Notes: generated by a model not told the origin, from the sequence alone. 17,255 bases of DNA from UBA1413 sp964349885 (GCA_964349885.1 CAYGIQ010000046.1:1-17255), one strand, 5' to 3'. Shown: positions 7,302 through 15,545, counted from the first letter of the stretch. Numbers and translations are program-made.

Positions 7302-7700
7302 ATGGCATCGCTTTTTACCAAAATTGTCAACCATGAAATTCCAGCTTACAGAGTAGCTGAAGATGAATCGTTTTTGGCATTTCTCGATATTTTTCCTGTG
7401 GCCAAAGGACACACGCTGGTAATCCCAAAAAGCGAAATCGACTACCTATTCGACATGTCTCAAACAGATTATCAGGCCTTGCACGAATTTGCACGAAAGG
7501 TTGCCATTGGAATGAAAGCGGCCATTCCGTGTAAAAAAGTGGGAACCATGGTACTTGGGCTGGAGGTTCCTCATGCCCATATTCATCTGGTGCCTATGCA
7601 ATCGGAAGCCGACTTGCTCAGCTTTGGTAACAAACTGAAATTTTCTCCCGATGAGTTTGAGTCAATCAGGTCGAAAATCGCGGCACAAATTCGCCTCTGA
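7302..7700 (+). CDS. HIT family protein (HINT-like nucleotide hydrolase)
   Basis: Histidine-triad proteins of this branch hydrolyse purine nucleoside phosphoramidates and related AMP-linked compounds; the physiological substrate in bacteria is poorly defined. The 132-residue product has the N-terminal segment FTKIVNHEIPAYRVAED typical of HIT/HINT proteins. It also has GHTLVIPK (36-43), which contributes to the nucleotide pocket, and the signature H91-A-H93-I-H95, whose middle His is the catalytic nucleophile. The gene lies 5 nt after greA and is probably in the same transcript. It converges with rnhB across a 28-nt spacer that has no obvious terminator. Confidence 0.95.
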   Translation: MASLFTKIVNHEIPAYRVAEDESFLAFLDIFPVAKGHTLVIPKSEIDYLFDMSQTDYQALHEFARKVAIGMKAAIPCKKVGTMVLGLEVPHAHIHLVPMQSEADLLSFGNKLKFSPDEFESIRSKIAAQIRL

Positions 7701-7728
7701 CGATTAATCATCCATAACTACAGATTCG

Positions 7729-8364
7729 TTATACTTCACTCGGGTTCTTTTCTGAATCAGAAGGCCAAATCATTAATTGTTGACTGGAATGCCTAAAACT
7801 TACCCGATGCCATGAGGTAAGCCCATGAACCGAAATGGCCTCACGATGTAGCTTGGTAGGATATCCCTTGTTTTGAATCCATTGGTAATGAGGGAATTCG
7901 CTGCTTAATCGGGTCATTATTTCGTCGCGATGGGTTTTTGCCAAAACAGAGGCTGCAGCCACCGATAAAATTTTGGCATCGCCCCCCACAACGCAGGTAT
8001 AAGGAATGCCTGTGGAATTGCGGAATCGATTTCCATCGATTACAAGATGGGCAGGCACTACCTGCAAAGAAGCAATTGCCTCATTCATGGCCTGGAACGT
8101 AGCATTCAGAATGTTGATTTGGTCAATTATATCTGGTCCCACCACAGCAACCGACCATGCTACAGCAACCCTTTCAATAAGGGGTCTTAGCAGATTACGC
8201 TGACGTTCGGTTAGTTTCTTGGAGTCGTTGAGCATCCCGGGTTGAAAGTCGGGGGGCAAAATCACCGCGGCAGCCACTACCGGGCCTGCAAGGCAGCCCC
8301 TTCCAGCCTCATCGCATCCTGCTTCAGGCTCCATGCCGCTGTAAGAAGCCAACAATTCAGACAT
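7729..8364 (-). CDS. rnhB: ribonuclease HII
   Basis: RNase HII cuts RNA in RNA-DNA hybrids and starts removal of single ribonucleotides from DNA. Starting at ATG 8364 the product is 211 residues, normal for the family. The frame extends upstream to 8439, but those 25 residues lie inside the glycosyltransferase gene and add nothing conserved, so I reject the longer start. Motifs are AGCDEAGRGCLAGPV (Asp18, Glu19), VIDGNRF (Asp110) and GGDAKILSVAAASVLAK (Asp129), which together give the four acidic metal ligands. The start overlaps the glycosyltransferase stop by 8 nt, with ATG inside the last codons of the upstream gene, which suggests translational coupling. The C-terminal 20 residues are polar and not conserved. 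Confidence 0.95.
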   Translation of the reverse strand: MSELLASYSGMEPEAGCDEAGRGCLAGPVVAAAVILPPDFQPGMLNDSKKLTERQRNLLRPLIERVAVAWSVAVVGPDIIDQINILNATFQAMNEAIASLQVVPAHLVIDGNRFRNSTGIPYTCVVGGDAKILSVAAASVLAKTHRDEIMTRLSSEFPHYQWIQNKGYPTKLHREAISVHGLTSWHRVSFRHSSQQLMIWPSDSEKNPSEV

Positions 8365-9514
8365 GGGTTGGCTTTGAAACAGATTCACTTTCGGATTGGA
8401 CCGAAAGAATACTTTGCCACAATTTTCGGGCACTCTCATCCCAACTGTATCGCCTTGCCTCCGAGAACCCTTTCTGTATCATACTCAACCGAAGTTCAGG
8501 GCTCAGTGAAACTTTCTGCATCGCCTCTGCAATCTCTTCAGGGCGATCTGGATTTACATAGAGGGCGGCCTCTCCTGCAACTTCAGGAAGTGAGGATGTA
8601 TTGGAACATATTACAGGAATTCCGGCGGTCATGGCCTCTAAAACCGGAACCCCAAAGCCTTCAAAAAATGGCACGAATGTAAGCGCAGTGGCAGCTCCCA
8701 ATACCCTATGCAAGTCGCCCGTTGCGAGACGGCCAGTAAAGATTACCTCATCCCTAAAGCGCATCCCTGCAAGCATCTGCGAAATCGCTTTCGTTTTAAA
8801 CATGGCACCACCTACCACAATGAGTTTCTCCTGCCGAATACTGCCTGAACGGTAAAGCTCAAATGCCTTGAGTAACCCGTGAATATTTTTACGGGGATGC
8901 AACGCACCAATATATAAGAAATACGGTTTCCCACCAGCATACTGTGTCTTGACAACCTCGATATCACCTGCAGACAGTGGCGCAATATCGGGACTACATC
9001 CGTTGGGAACCACATCGATCTGACTGACAGAGATGTTAAAACTTTTGGCAATATCGGCAGCCGAGAAATGGGAGACTGTCACCAGTCGATTCGCCTTACG
9101 AGCAAATCGTTTGAAGAAATAGTTGTAATATCTAGAGTAAAGCCAGGGAAGGTCGTCGGGCCTGTGTACAAAGTTGATGTCGTGCATAACCACCAACTGT
9201 GGCACATGGGTGCGGAGTGAAAGATATCCGTCGGTGCTGACAAACAGATCGGCTTTAAATTTTCGAAGTAGAGCAGGAATTCGCCACTCGAACCAATAGT
9301 ACCACAAAAGCGGGTGACGTGTTGGTGGCAGAACAACCACAGGGGTAACATTGGGAGCAAAAACGAATTGAGGATCATAGTGCCGGTCGAACAAAAACAC
9401 AAACCGATGTTGCGGATTGCCGACGGTAATGCGTTTGAGCGTCTCGTAGGTAAACCAGCCTATTCCTTCGAGCCGTTTGCTGATCAGCAAACGTGTGTTG
9501 ACAACAATAACCAT
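8357..9514 (-). CDS. family 4-type glycosyltransferase (GT-B fold)
   Basis: This predicted cytoplasmic or membrane-associated transferase moves a sugar from an activated donor to an envelope glycan; the exact sugar and acceptor cannot be read from sequence. The 385 residues divide into an N-terminal acceptor domain and a C-terminal donor domain. Landmarks: NTRLLISKRLEGIGWFTYE near the start, VVMHDINFV (108-116), TVSHFSAADI (146-155), the hinge region FLYIGALHPRKNI (199-211) that usually contacts the donor phosphate, and the E-x7-E motif at Glu285 and Glu293 in EGFGVPVLE. The gene overlaps rnhB at its 3' end and is divergent from a flippase-type gene 98 nt away, which suggests a shared role in surface polysaccharide assembly. 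I see no convincing promoter in the 98-nt gap. Confidence 0.9.
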   Translation of the reverse strand: MVIVVNTRLLISKRLEGIGWFTYETLKRITVGNPQHRFVFLFDRHYDPQFVFAPNVTPVVVLPPTRHPLLWYYWFEWRIPALLRKFKADLFVSTDGYLSLRTHVPQLVVMHDINFVHRPDDLPWLYSRYYNYFFKRFARKANRLVTVSHFSAADIAKSFNISVSQIDVVPNGCSPDIAPLSAGDIEVVKTQYAGGKPYFLYIGALHPRKNIHGLLKAFELYRSGSIRQEKLIVVGGAMFKTKAISQMLAGMRFRDEVIFTGRLATGDLHRVLGAATALTFVPFFEGFGVPVLEAMTAGIPVICSNTSSLPEVAGEAALYVNPDRPEEIAEAMQKVSLSPELRLSMIQKGFSEARRYSWDESARKLWQSILSVQSESESVSKPTHV

Positions 9515-9612
9515 GTGGCGTTTGAATTCCTTTCGATTTTAAATGTACAAAGTATGCCTAAATTATTATACTTTTAGCCTCCAAATTACAAGAAACAGAA
9601 TTAAATTGAGTT

Positions 9613-11058
9613 GTGAAGCGCAAGTTTGTAACCAATCTTCTGCTGCTGGTTGCCCTAAATCTGCTCATTAAGCCCTTTTGGGTTTTGGGGATTGACCGAA
9701 CTGTGCAAAATGTTGTTGGCGCCGAAAGTTATGGCCTCTATTTTGCGCTCTTCAACTTTTCAATGATCCTCAACATTCTGCTCGATCTGGGCATTACCAG
9801 CTTCAACAACCGCAACATTTCACAACACCGCTTCCTGCTCAGGAAACATCTGGCCAATATCGTTGGCTTAAAATTCCTGCTAGCATTTGTTTACGCCATA
9901 TTTAGCCTGGTGGTCGCGGCCATTATAGGGTACGAAAAATTGCAACTCCATTTGCTGATATTTTTGATTATAAATCAGTTCATGGTTTCGTTTACGCTCT
10001 ATCTAAGATCAAACATCAGTGCTTTGCACCTATTCAGAACCGATAGCTTTTTATCGGTGCTCGACCGAACGCTCATGATAATGATCTGCAGCGTGTTGCT
10101 TTTTACCAATCTGGCAGGCGATACGTTCAAAATTGAATGGTTTGTATATGCCCAAGGTGCAGCCTACTTGATAACAGCACTTATCACACTGTGGATTGTT
10201 GTATTAAAAAGCGGAAGGTTTCTTATTCGCTTCAATTGGAAATTTTCACTGGTATTCCTGAAAAAGTCGTATCCGTATGCCCTACTGATTTTACTGATGG
10301 CTTTTTACAACAGAATTGACTCTGTAATGCTTGAAAGACTTCTGCCAGATCCTTTGGGAAAACAGGAGGCCGGCATTTATGCGCAGGCCTATCGATTGCT
10401 CGATGCAGTAGCCATGTTTGGGGCTTTGGTTGCAGGATTGTTGCTGCCCATGTTTTCAACCATGATTAAGAAAAAAGAGCCGGTAGTGCCCATTGTTAAT
10501 CTGGCAGTTGCATTGCTCTTTGTTCCCTCAATTATTGTGGCGGTTTCGAGCCTCCTCTACGATCGCGACATAATGTCGCTTCTTTACCATGCCCATGTTG
10601 AAGACTCGGCCGATATGCTTGGATTGCTTATGACGGGATTTATCGGAATTGCCACAACCTATATCTTTGGAACACTACTTACGGCGAATGGCAACATTCG
10701 GGCGCTTAACCTGATGGCCCTTACCGGCATGATCCTCAATGTAGGGCTCAATCTAATTCTTATTCCCCGATACTATGCATTAGGATCGGCTGCGGCAAGT
10801 ATGATTACGCAATTGGTTACCGGTATCATCCAGCTGTTCATAGCAGCCCATGTATTTAAACTCCGACCCCGTAACATTTACATCATAAAACTTTTCGCAT
10901 TTGTACTGTCGGTCGTTTTGGTTGGCATAGCCTCTACATACATCGACAACCGGCTGGTTGGTTATCTGGGAATGTTGGGCGCCAGTCTGCTTTTTGCTTT
11001 TCTAACCGGGTTGATCAACTTGCGCGACCTCTACTATATTGTGGCCATTAAGCAATAA
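9613..11058 (+). CDS. polysaccharide biosynthesis flippase-type membrane protein (Wzx/MOP superfamily)
   Basis: The product is probably a lipid-linked oligosaccharide flippase or related exporter of the MOP superfamily in the inner membrane. It has 481 residues, start codon GTG (no ATG fits the conserved N-terminus), and about 12-14 hydrophobic helices across its whole length. It has the typical N-terminal pattern of this family: LNLLIKPFWVLGIDRTVQN, then a Gly-Tyr-Gly-like GAESYGLYFALFNF. Basic loops separate the helices. The nearest neighbour is the divergent glycosyltransferase, consistent with a small glycan locus, although there is no polymerase or ligase here. Substrate cannot be inferred. 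It converges with the T9SS plug-like gene over a 97-nt gap that shows no strong terminator. Confidence 0.88.
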   Translation: MKRKFVTNLLLLVALNLLIKPFWVLGIDRTVQNVVGAESYGLYFALFNFSMILNILLDLGITSFNNRNISQHRFLLRKHLANIVGLKFLLAFVYAIFSLVVAAIIGYEKLQLHLLIFLIINQFMVSFTLYLRSNISALHLFRTDSFLSVLDRTLMIMICSVLLFTNLAGDTFKIEWFVYAQGAAYLITALITLWIVVLKSGRFLIRFNWKFSLVFLKKSYPYALLILLMAFYNRIDSVMLERLLPDPLGKQEAGIYAQAYRLLDAVAMFGALVAGLLLPMFSTMIKKKEPVVPIVNLAVALLFVPSIIVAVSSLLYDRDIMSLLYHAHVEDSADMLGLLMTGFIGIATTYIFGTLLTANGNIRALNLMALTGMILNVGLNLILIPRYYALGSAAASMITQLVTGIIQLFIAAHVFKLRPRNIYIIKLFAFVLSVVLVGIASTYIDNRLVGYLGMLGASLLFAFLTGLINLRDLYYIVAIKQ

Positions 11059-11155
11059 GGAAAATCGATTGGTGTAATTGCCATCCTTAACGCATCGATA
11101 CAAGATGCATCCAAGCCATATCTTGAAATTACTTTTACTGCTTATTGAACACGTC

Positions 11156-12430
11156 CTATTGCATCCTTGAGTTGAGCTGCCGGTATGCGATAAGGCGGTA
11201 GAGACGAGAGGCAAAGTTTTTATAATAGACAAAAATTTGGTAGTCGTTCTCGGTCTCCCAGAAACTACCCTCAAGGTTGGTATGGTCGGCCCTATCCGAA
11301 CCCTCGGGAACCCAAACGTACAGAAAGTTATAGTAGCCCTGCTTAAGCAGAAGGGTTAATTCATACTGTCCGGTTTCAAAATTCCATGACATTTCGTTAC
11401 CCGGGTTTGCATTCCAGTTGGTTAGCGCTCCAAAAACATTAATGGTTCCTCCCATAAGGGGGGCATCGAGGGGCAAAGAAAAATGAACAAACTGGTAATC
11501 GCATTCTGTATCGAAGTTCTGCACCCGTTCTTGGCTTTCGATGGCAAAACGGCCATTCATTTCACGATGTGGAAAGTAGCGTTTGTTTGACCGAACCTCA
11601 TTTGCATGCAGCGTAACATGGAAAAATGGACGATGGAAAGTCGTTTCGAACACTCCTTCCCCATTGATTCGCTTGTTCCGGATATCGAAAAAGCGAAATT
11701 CGTTGCCAGCCTCAAAAACATTTTCGCGGTTGTAGTCATAAATTAATCGGCTCTCCTGAATGTACAGAGGCTTGAGGTTTCGAATGGAGTTGTCCCAGCG
11801 ATTGTTCTGCATAATTACAACCTCCACCTCCTCCGCCGGATTATCGATGCGCAGTCGTGGATGGAAGAGGGTGAAATCGACCTCATGGTTTTCGCCTTTA
11901 AAGGCATCGAGCGTTGCCCGGTGAACCCTACCCTGAATTTCGGCCAAATTTTCGGTAATGTAAAACCGCTGCGATAGAACCAGCTGCTTCTTATCGTGAT
12001 TTTCGTATATAAGTAGGATGTAATTTCCCGATAGCTTTATTTTAACATCGTTGTTGGGAAGGGTAAGCTGGTAATGGATAAAAGGCATTGTGGTATTAAA
12101 GGAGCGCGAAAAGTTGGTTATAGGATTTTCGGGGAAACCATCCAGATAATCGCTCTGCATCACATAACTCTCGTTCCATGAGGGATCGCAATGCAGAATG
12201 GTGTAGTGAAGATTTCGGGTTTGGCTCGATAAATCATCGAATTTAAGAATCAATCTGCCCTGTTCCCCCAATTCGAGCACCGGATTTGAAAACTCATTTC
12301 CCTCCCTGTAGAATTGGACAGATTTAATCTCCTCACGAAAAACTGCATTCTCGTGATAATAAGGATTCGCCTGCGCAAACACAGCTTCGGCAATTAGAAC
12401 CAACAAGATAAGAAGTATTGTACGGCTCAT
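11156..12430 (-). CDS. type IX secretion system plug-like protein (DUF5103 / T9SS plug family)
   Basis: The predicted periplasmic protein belongs to the family formerly called DUF5103, whose Flavobacterium member was seen as the Plug protein closing the periplasmic side of the SprA translocon of the type IX secretion system. From ATG 12430 it is 424 residues. It starts with a signal peptide (MSRTILLILLVLIAEAVFA, then QANPYYHENAVF), then the family opening with ISVQF-like IKSVQFYREGNEFSNPVLELG, beta-rich domains, and the conserved RYFPHREMNGRFAIES region. The C-terminal part (about 320-415) reads as a beta domain with GYYNFLYVW. The frame stays open 52 codons upstream to 12586, but that would bury the signal peptide, so I prefer 12430 (or ATG 12436). 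No T9SS sorting domain is seen, as expected for a machinery part. The family assignment is from recall. Confidence 0.8.
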   Translation of the reverse strand: MSRTILLILLVLIAEAVFAQANPYYHENAVFREEIKSVQFYREGNEFSNPVLELGEQGRLILKFDDLSSQTRNLHYTILHCDPSWNESYVMQSDYLDGFPENPITNFSRSFNTTMPFIHYQLTLPNNDVKIKLSGNYILLIYENHDKKQLVLSQRFYITENLAEIQGRVHRATLDAFKGENHEVDFTLFHPRLRIDNPAEEVEVVIMQNNRWDNSIRNLKPLYIQESRLIYDYNRENVFEAGNEFRFFDIRNKRINGEGVFETTFHRPFFHVTLHANEVRSNKRYFPHREMNGRFAIESQERVQNFDTECDYQFVHFSLPLDAPLMGGTINVFGALTNWNANPGNEMSWNFETGQYELTLLLKQGYYNFLYVWVPEGSDRADHTNLEGSFWETENDYQIFVYYKNFASRLYRLIAYRQLNSRMQ

Positions 12431-12657
12431 AAACATGAATTTATCGATTGATTTACTGGTTACGCGACCTTTCTTAATGCATTTATATTTTTTTATTGAA
12501 TTTGCGCTGTTTGGAGAAGCTGAACTATGTTTCGACATGCATGGAGCGTATTCCATCCTGATGGTTTTATTGTATGCAAGGTTCATTTTATCTGAACGAC
12601 CGATCTACCCAAACTATTGCACAACGAACTTCAAAACTCAGAGGCCTCGTCATACCA

Positions 12658-12688
12658 CAAAGTTAATCCAACCAATCGTTTATGCAAG
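12658..12688 (-). promoter_or_regulatory. promoter of the T9SS plug-like gene
   Basis: On the minus strand, CTTG (12688-12685) is followed after exactly 19 nt by TAACTTTG (12665-12658), a perfect -7 box with a near-consensus -33 box at ideal spacing. Predicted transcription start is near 12650. That leaves a leader of about 220 nt before the preferred ATG at 12430. Confidence 0.6.
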
Positions 12689-12724
12689 ATTTTGCTGTTG
12701 AGCGGAAACCTGGCAAAATGGGTA

Positions 12725-12851
12725 AGAAACGGTTGGCGTTTCTATGCAAATGCGGTACAGTAGGATTCCGGTTGAGGGCATTTGCAAAAACCGACAGAAG
12801 TGGTTTAATCTCCCGCTGTTGGGTACTGTAGTCACGGGGTTTAAGTACCCA
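12725..12851. repeat. cluster of four adjacent inverted repeats (possible structured RNA or DNA element)
   Basis: Four consecutive hairpin-capable repeats are seen. H1 is AGAAACG / CGTTTCT (12725-12731, 12737-12743; 5-nt loop). H2 is TGCAAATGC / GCATTTGCA (12745-12753, 12778-12786; 24-nt loop). H3 is AAACC / GGTTT (12788-12792, 12802-12806; 9-nt loop). H4 is TGGGTACT / AGTACCCA (12820-12827, 12844-12851; 16-nt loop). All arms are perfect. An alternative pairing TACAGTA (12756-12762) with TACTGTA (12824-12830) would link the H2 loop to H4 and disrupt H4. I do not recognise a known RNA family. The cluster lies upstream of both flanking promoters, so it is not obviously a leader of either mRNA. 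Confidence 0.55.
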
Positions 12852-12890
12852 CTTGTCCGTTTTTGAACTTTTAACTTTTTGATTGAAAGG

Positions 12891-12921
12891 TTGGTGAACG
12901 TCTTTAAAATTTTTACTTTTG
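12891..12921 (+). promoter_or_regulatory. promoter of the nqr operon
   Basis: TTG (12891-12893, preceded by G) and TACTTTTG (12914-12921, exact TAnnTTTG) are separated by 20 nt. The -7 box ends 34 nt before the nqrA ATG. This is the only good promoter seen ahead of the five-gene run, so it probably drives the whole nqr operon. Confidence 0.65.
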
Positions 12922-12955
12922 CCACCGACTTTAGATGATCATATAATTTCCCGAT

Positions 12956-14308
12956 ATGTCGAAAACGATTAAAATTAAAAAGGGGCTCAATATCAAGCTA
13001 AAAGGTAAACCTGAACCGTTGCTTCAAACGGCATCTGCAGCTGACCTATACGCATTGAAGCCATCTGATTTTTATGGTCTGACACCCAGATTGAGTGTTA
13101 AACAGGATCAGGATGTCAAAGCCGGAGAGGCTTTGTTTACCGACAAATACAATCCGGAGGTAAACTATGTATCTCCCGTGGGAGGAAAAGTTTCTCTCAT
13201 TAACCGGGGAGAACGCCGCAAAATCCTAGAAATAATCGTTTCGCCCGATCCTACTGCCGGGGCCATCGATTTCGGGAAAGCTGATCCTACGAATTTAGAC
13301 AGGGATGCGGTAAGGCAATTTCTGTTAAAGGCAGGTATGTGGCCTTTCATCAAACGTAGGCCTTACGGAATCGTTGCGAAGCCCACCGAAGAGCCCAAAG
13401 ATATTTTTATTTCGGGCTTTGACACTGCTCCTTTAGCGCCCGACTACGAGTTTATTCTGACTGGTCAAGAGCATCAGTTTCAGACGGGGGTGAATGCACT
13501 TGCCAAACTTACCAATGGCAAGGTCTATCTAGGACTCCCGGCCAATGCAGCCAACAAATCACTTGGCCAGACCAAAAATGTAGAGATCAACTATTTTGAT
13601 GGTCCCCACCCGGCAGGGAATGTGGGCATACAGATTCACCATATTCAGCCCATCAATAAAGGAGATGTAGTTTGGACTATCAATCCTCAGGATGTGGTTT
13701 ATATAGGTCGCCTTTTTGAAACTGGAAAAGTTGATTTCAGTAAAATAGTTGCCCTTACCGGCTCGGAAATTAAGAAACCCCATTATGTCCGAACGGTTCT
13801 TGGATCCAGGCTCTGTCCGATCCTTGATGGCAATCTCAAGGGGGATATTCCCGAACGCATCATAAGTGGAAACCCGCTTACAGGAACCAAGCTGATTTGC
13901 GACAACTTTATTGGCTTCTACGATAACCAGATTACTGTTATTCCTGAAGGCGAAGATTATGAATTTCTGGGATGGGCACTTCCGGGGGTCGAGAAATACA
14001 GTGCTACCTCAACCTTCCTCTCCTCCCTTTTTCCCAAAAAGGAGTATGCTCTTACGGCCAATCTGAACGGAGGAGAAAGAGCTTTTGTACTTACCGGTCA
14101 GTATGAAAAATATCTCCCCATGGATATTATGCCAGTTCTGCTCCTGAAATCGATTATGGTCAACGATATCGAACGGATGGAAAACCTGGGCATTTATGAA
14201 CTTATAGAGGAGGACATGGCGCTTTGTGAATATGCCTGTACCTCAAAAATCAAAGTTCAGGAAATTTTGCGACAGGGAATTAATCTATTGGTAAAAGAAC
14301 TGGGATAA
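12956..14308 (+). CDS. nqrA: Na+-translocating NADH:quinone reductase subunit A
   Basis: NqrA is the peripheral cytoplasmic subunit of Na+-NQR, the respiratory pump that couples NADH oxidation by quinone to sodium export; it has been linked to quinone binding and has no cofactor-attachment motif. The 450-residue product (usual about 445-450) begins with the family pattern KIKKGLNIKLKGKP. It continues through DFYGLTPRLSVKQDQDVKAGEALFTDK (split here by family-typical spacing), SPVGGKV (biotinyl-lipoyl-like hammerhead region, about 74-80) and RPYGIVAKP, and has no transmembrane helix. The C-terminal region carries CEYACTSKIKVQEILRQG. Start ATG 12956 fits the family and the promoter. nqrB follows after 36 nt. 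Confidence 0.96.
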   Translation: MSKTIKIKKGLNIKLKGKPEPLLQTASAADLYALKPSDFYGLTPRLSVKQDQDVKAGEALFTDKYNPEVNYVSPVGGKVSLINRGERRKILEIIVSPDPTAGAIDFGKADPTNLDRDAVRQFLLKAGMWPFIKRRPYGIVAKPTEEPKDIFISGFDTAPLAPDYEFILTGQEHQFQTGVNALAKLTNGKVYLGLPANAANKSLGQTKNVEINYFDGPHPAGNVGIQIHHIQPINKGDVVWTINPQDVVYIGRLFETGKVDFSKIVALTGSEIKKPHYVRTVLGSRLCPILDGNLKGDIPERIISGNPLTGTKLICDNFIGFYDNQITVIPEGEDYEFLGWALPGVEKYSATSTFLSSLFPKKEYALTANLNGGERAFVLTGQYEKYLPMDIMPVLLLKSIMVNDIERMENLGIYELIEEDMALCEYACTSKIKVQEILRQGINLLVKELG

Positions 14309-14344
14309 TCCACCCAACTTATCTTTCATAAAAAAAGCTACAGA

Positions 14345-15526
14345 ATGAAAGCACTCAGGAATATTTTCTTAAAAACCAAACCATACGTGCAGAAAGGAGC
14401 CAAATTCCATTGGCTTCATTCAACCTTCGATGCATTCTTTACTTTGGCATTCGTGCCAAATAATACGTCGAAATCGGGGAGTCACATTCACGACCACATC
14501 GACCTGAAACGGACCATGTCGTTTGTAATCATAGCCCTCCTTCCCGCCCTGCTGGTAGGTATGTACAATACAGGTTATCAGCACTTCAAGGCGATTGGGA
14601 TGCTTGCCTCCACAGGATTTTTTGAGGTATTTACCTATGGCTTAATCAAAGTGATGCCGGTGGTAATCGTATCGTATGTGTCAGGGCTGGCGATTGAGTT
14701 TGCCTTTGCGCAAATGCGCAACCACGAGGTAAACGAGGGCTTTCTGGTTTCGGGTATGCTAATTCCCCTGGTAATGCCCATCAACACGCCGTTGTGGATG
14801 GTAGCAGTTGCCACTGCATTTGCTGTTATTTTTGGCAAAGAGGTGTTTGGTGGTACAGGAATGAACATATGGAATCCTGCATTGTTGGCAAGGGCTTTCC
14901 TGTTTTTCGCCTATCCGGTGCAAATGTCGGGCGATAAGGTATGGGTTTCATTAGGTGAAACCGATAAAGTAGTGGATGGATTTACGGGAGCAACCATTAT
15001 GGGCGATGCTGCAGCTGGCAACATCAATTTCGACGTATTCCATGCATTTATTGGATTGATCCCCGGATCGATAGGGGAAACCTCGGCGCTTGCAATTTTG
15101 ATTGGGGGTATTTTTCTCATCATGACGGGCATCGGAAGCTGGAAAATTATGCTATCAACAGTTTTAGGTGGTGTAGTTATGGGAGTCATCCTTAACCTTG
15201 CCGCCGGAATATCCGGATTATCACCTGCCGTAGCAGCCTATTTCAGCATGCCTTTCTGGCACCATCTGATTATCGGAGGCTTTGCATTCGGAGCTGTTTT
15301 TATGGCTACAGATCCGGTATCGGCTGCCCAAACCGAATCGGGCAAGTGGATCTATGGATTTTTGATTGGGGTTACGGCAATTCTGTTCAGAGTTGTTAAC
15401 CCCGCCTATCCTGAAGGAATGATGCTGGCCATTCTGCTCATGAATACATTTGCACCACTCATCGACCATTATGTGGTAGAAAACAACATTAAACGCCGTT
15501 TGAAACGGGCGAAAGTTACAGCATAA
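14345..15526 (+). CDS. nqrB: Na+-translocating NADH:quinone reductase subunit B
   Basis: NqrB is the large integral membrane subunit that carries a covalently bound FMN and riboflavin and forms much of the sodium path. The 393 residues include about ten transmembrane helices. LKRTMSFVIIALLPALLVGMYNTGYQ-type sequence (from about 54) marks the first helix. WNPALLARAFLFFAYP (176-191) and TGAT (214-217) are diagnostic; Thr217 corresponds to the Thr that takes FMN through a phosphodiester bond. MATDPVSAAQTESGKW (about 319-334) and NPAYPEG near the C-terminus are also typical. Membership of the Nqr rather than the Rnf complex is supported by the length of the soluble N-terminus and the nqrA neighbour. 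nqrC follows after 19 nt. Confidence 0.97.
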   Translation: MKALRNIFLKTKPYVQKGAKFHWLHSTFDAFFTLAFVPNNTSKSGSHIHDHIDLKRTMSFVIIALLPALLVGMYNTGYQHFKAIGMLASTGFFEVFTYGLIKVMPVVIVSYVSGLAIEFAFAQMRNHEVNEGFLVSGMLIPLVMPINTPLWMVAVATAFAVIFGKEVFGGTGMNIWNPALLARAFLFFAYPVQMSGDKVWVSLGETDKVVDGFTGATIMGDAAAGNINFDVFHAFIGLIPGSIGETSALAILIGGIFLIMTGIGSWKIMLSTVLGGVVMGVILNLAAGISGLSPAVAAYFSMPFWHHLIIGGFAFGAVFMATDPVSAAQTESGKWIYGFLIGVTAILFRVVNPAYPEGMMLAILLMNTFAPLIDHYVVENNIKRRLKRAKVTA

Positions 15527-15545
15527 TTTTTCTAAAAAATAGATT

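Larger units (their letters stand above)
12587..12955. other. divergent intergenic region, plug-like gene / nqrA
   Basis: This 369-nt spacer carries a minus-strand promoter (12658-12688), a plus-strand promoter (12891-12921), and a cluster of inverted repeats between them (12725-12851). The flank on the nqrA side, 12852-12890, is T-rich, with near-tandem AACTTTT units. Reading frames in this spacer, for example on the minus strand at 12680-12925, show no family resemblance and run across the promoters, so I treat the region as non-coding. Confidence 0.65.

Noticed and set aside
8365..8439. Longer N-terminus for RNase HII
   Set aside because: The extra 25 residues lie entirely within the glycosyltransferase coding region and are not family-like; ATG 8364 gives the usual length.
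9548..9554. TACTTTG on the minus strand as promoter of the glycosyltransferase gene
   Set aside because: It is one base short of TAnnTTTG and has no TTTG box at 19-21 nt upstream.
11092..11108. GCATC / GATGC hairpin between the flippase and plug-like genes as a terminator
   Set aside because: The stem is only 5 bp with a 7-nt loop and no T-run follows on either strand.
12435..12701. Plus-strand 88-codon frame over the 5' end of the plug-like gene
   Set aside because: It lies antisense to the leader and signal-peptide region and shows no domain. Its hydrophobic stretch reflects antisense reading of the leader.
12680..12925. Minus-strand 81-codon reading frame between the plug-like gene and nqrA
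   Set aside because: It runs over the nqr promoter, the inverted-repeat cluster and the opposite promoter, has no recognisable motif, and its composition is not protein-like compared with the flanking genes.
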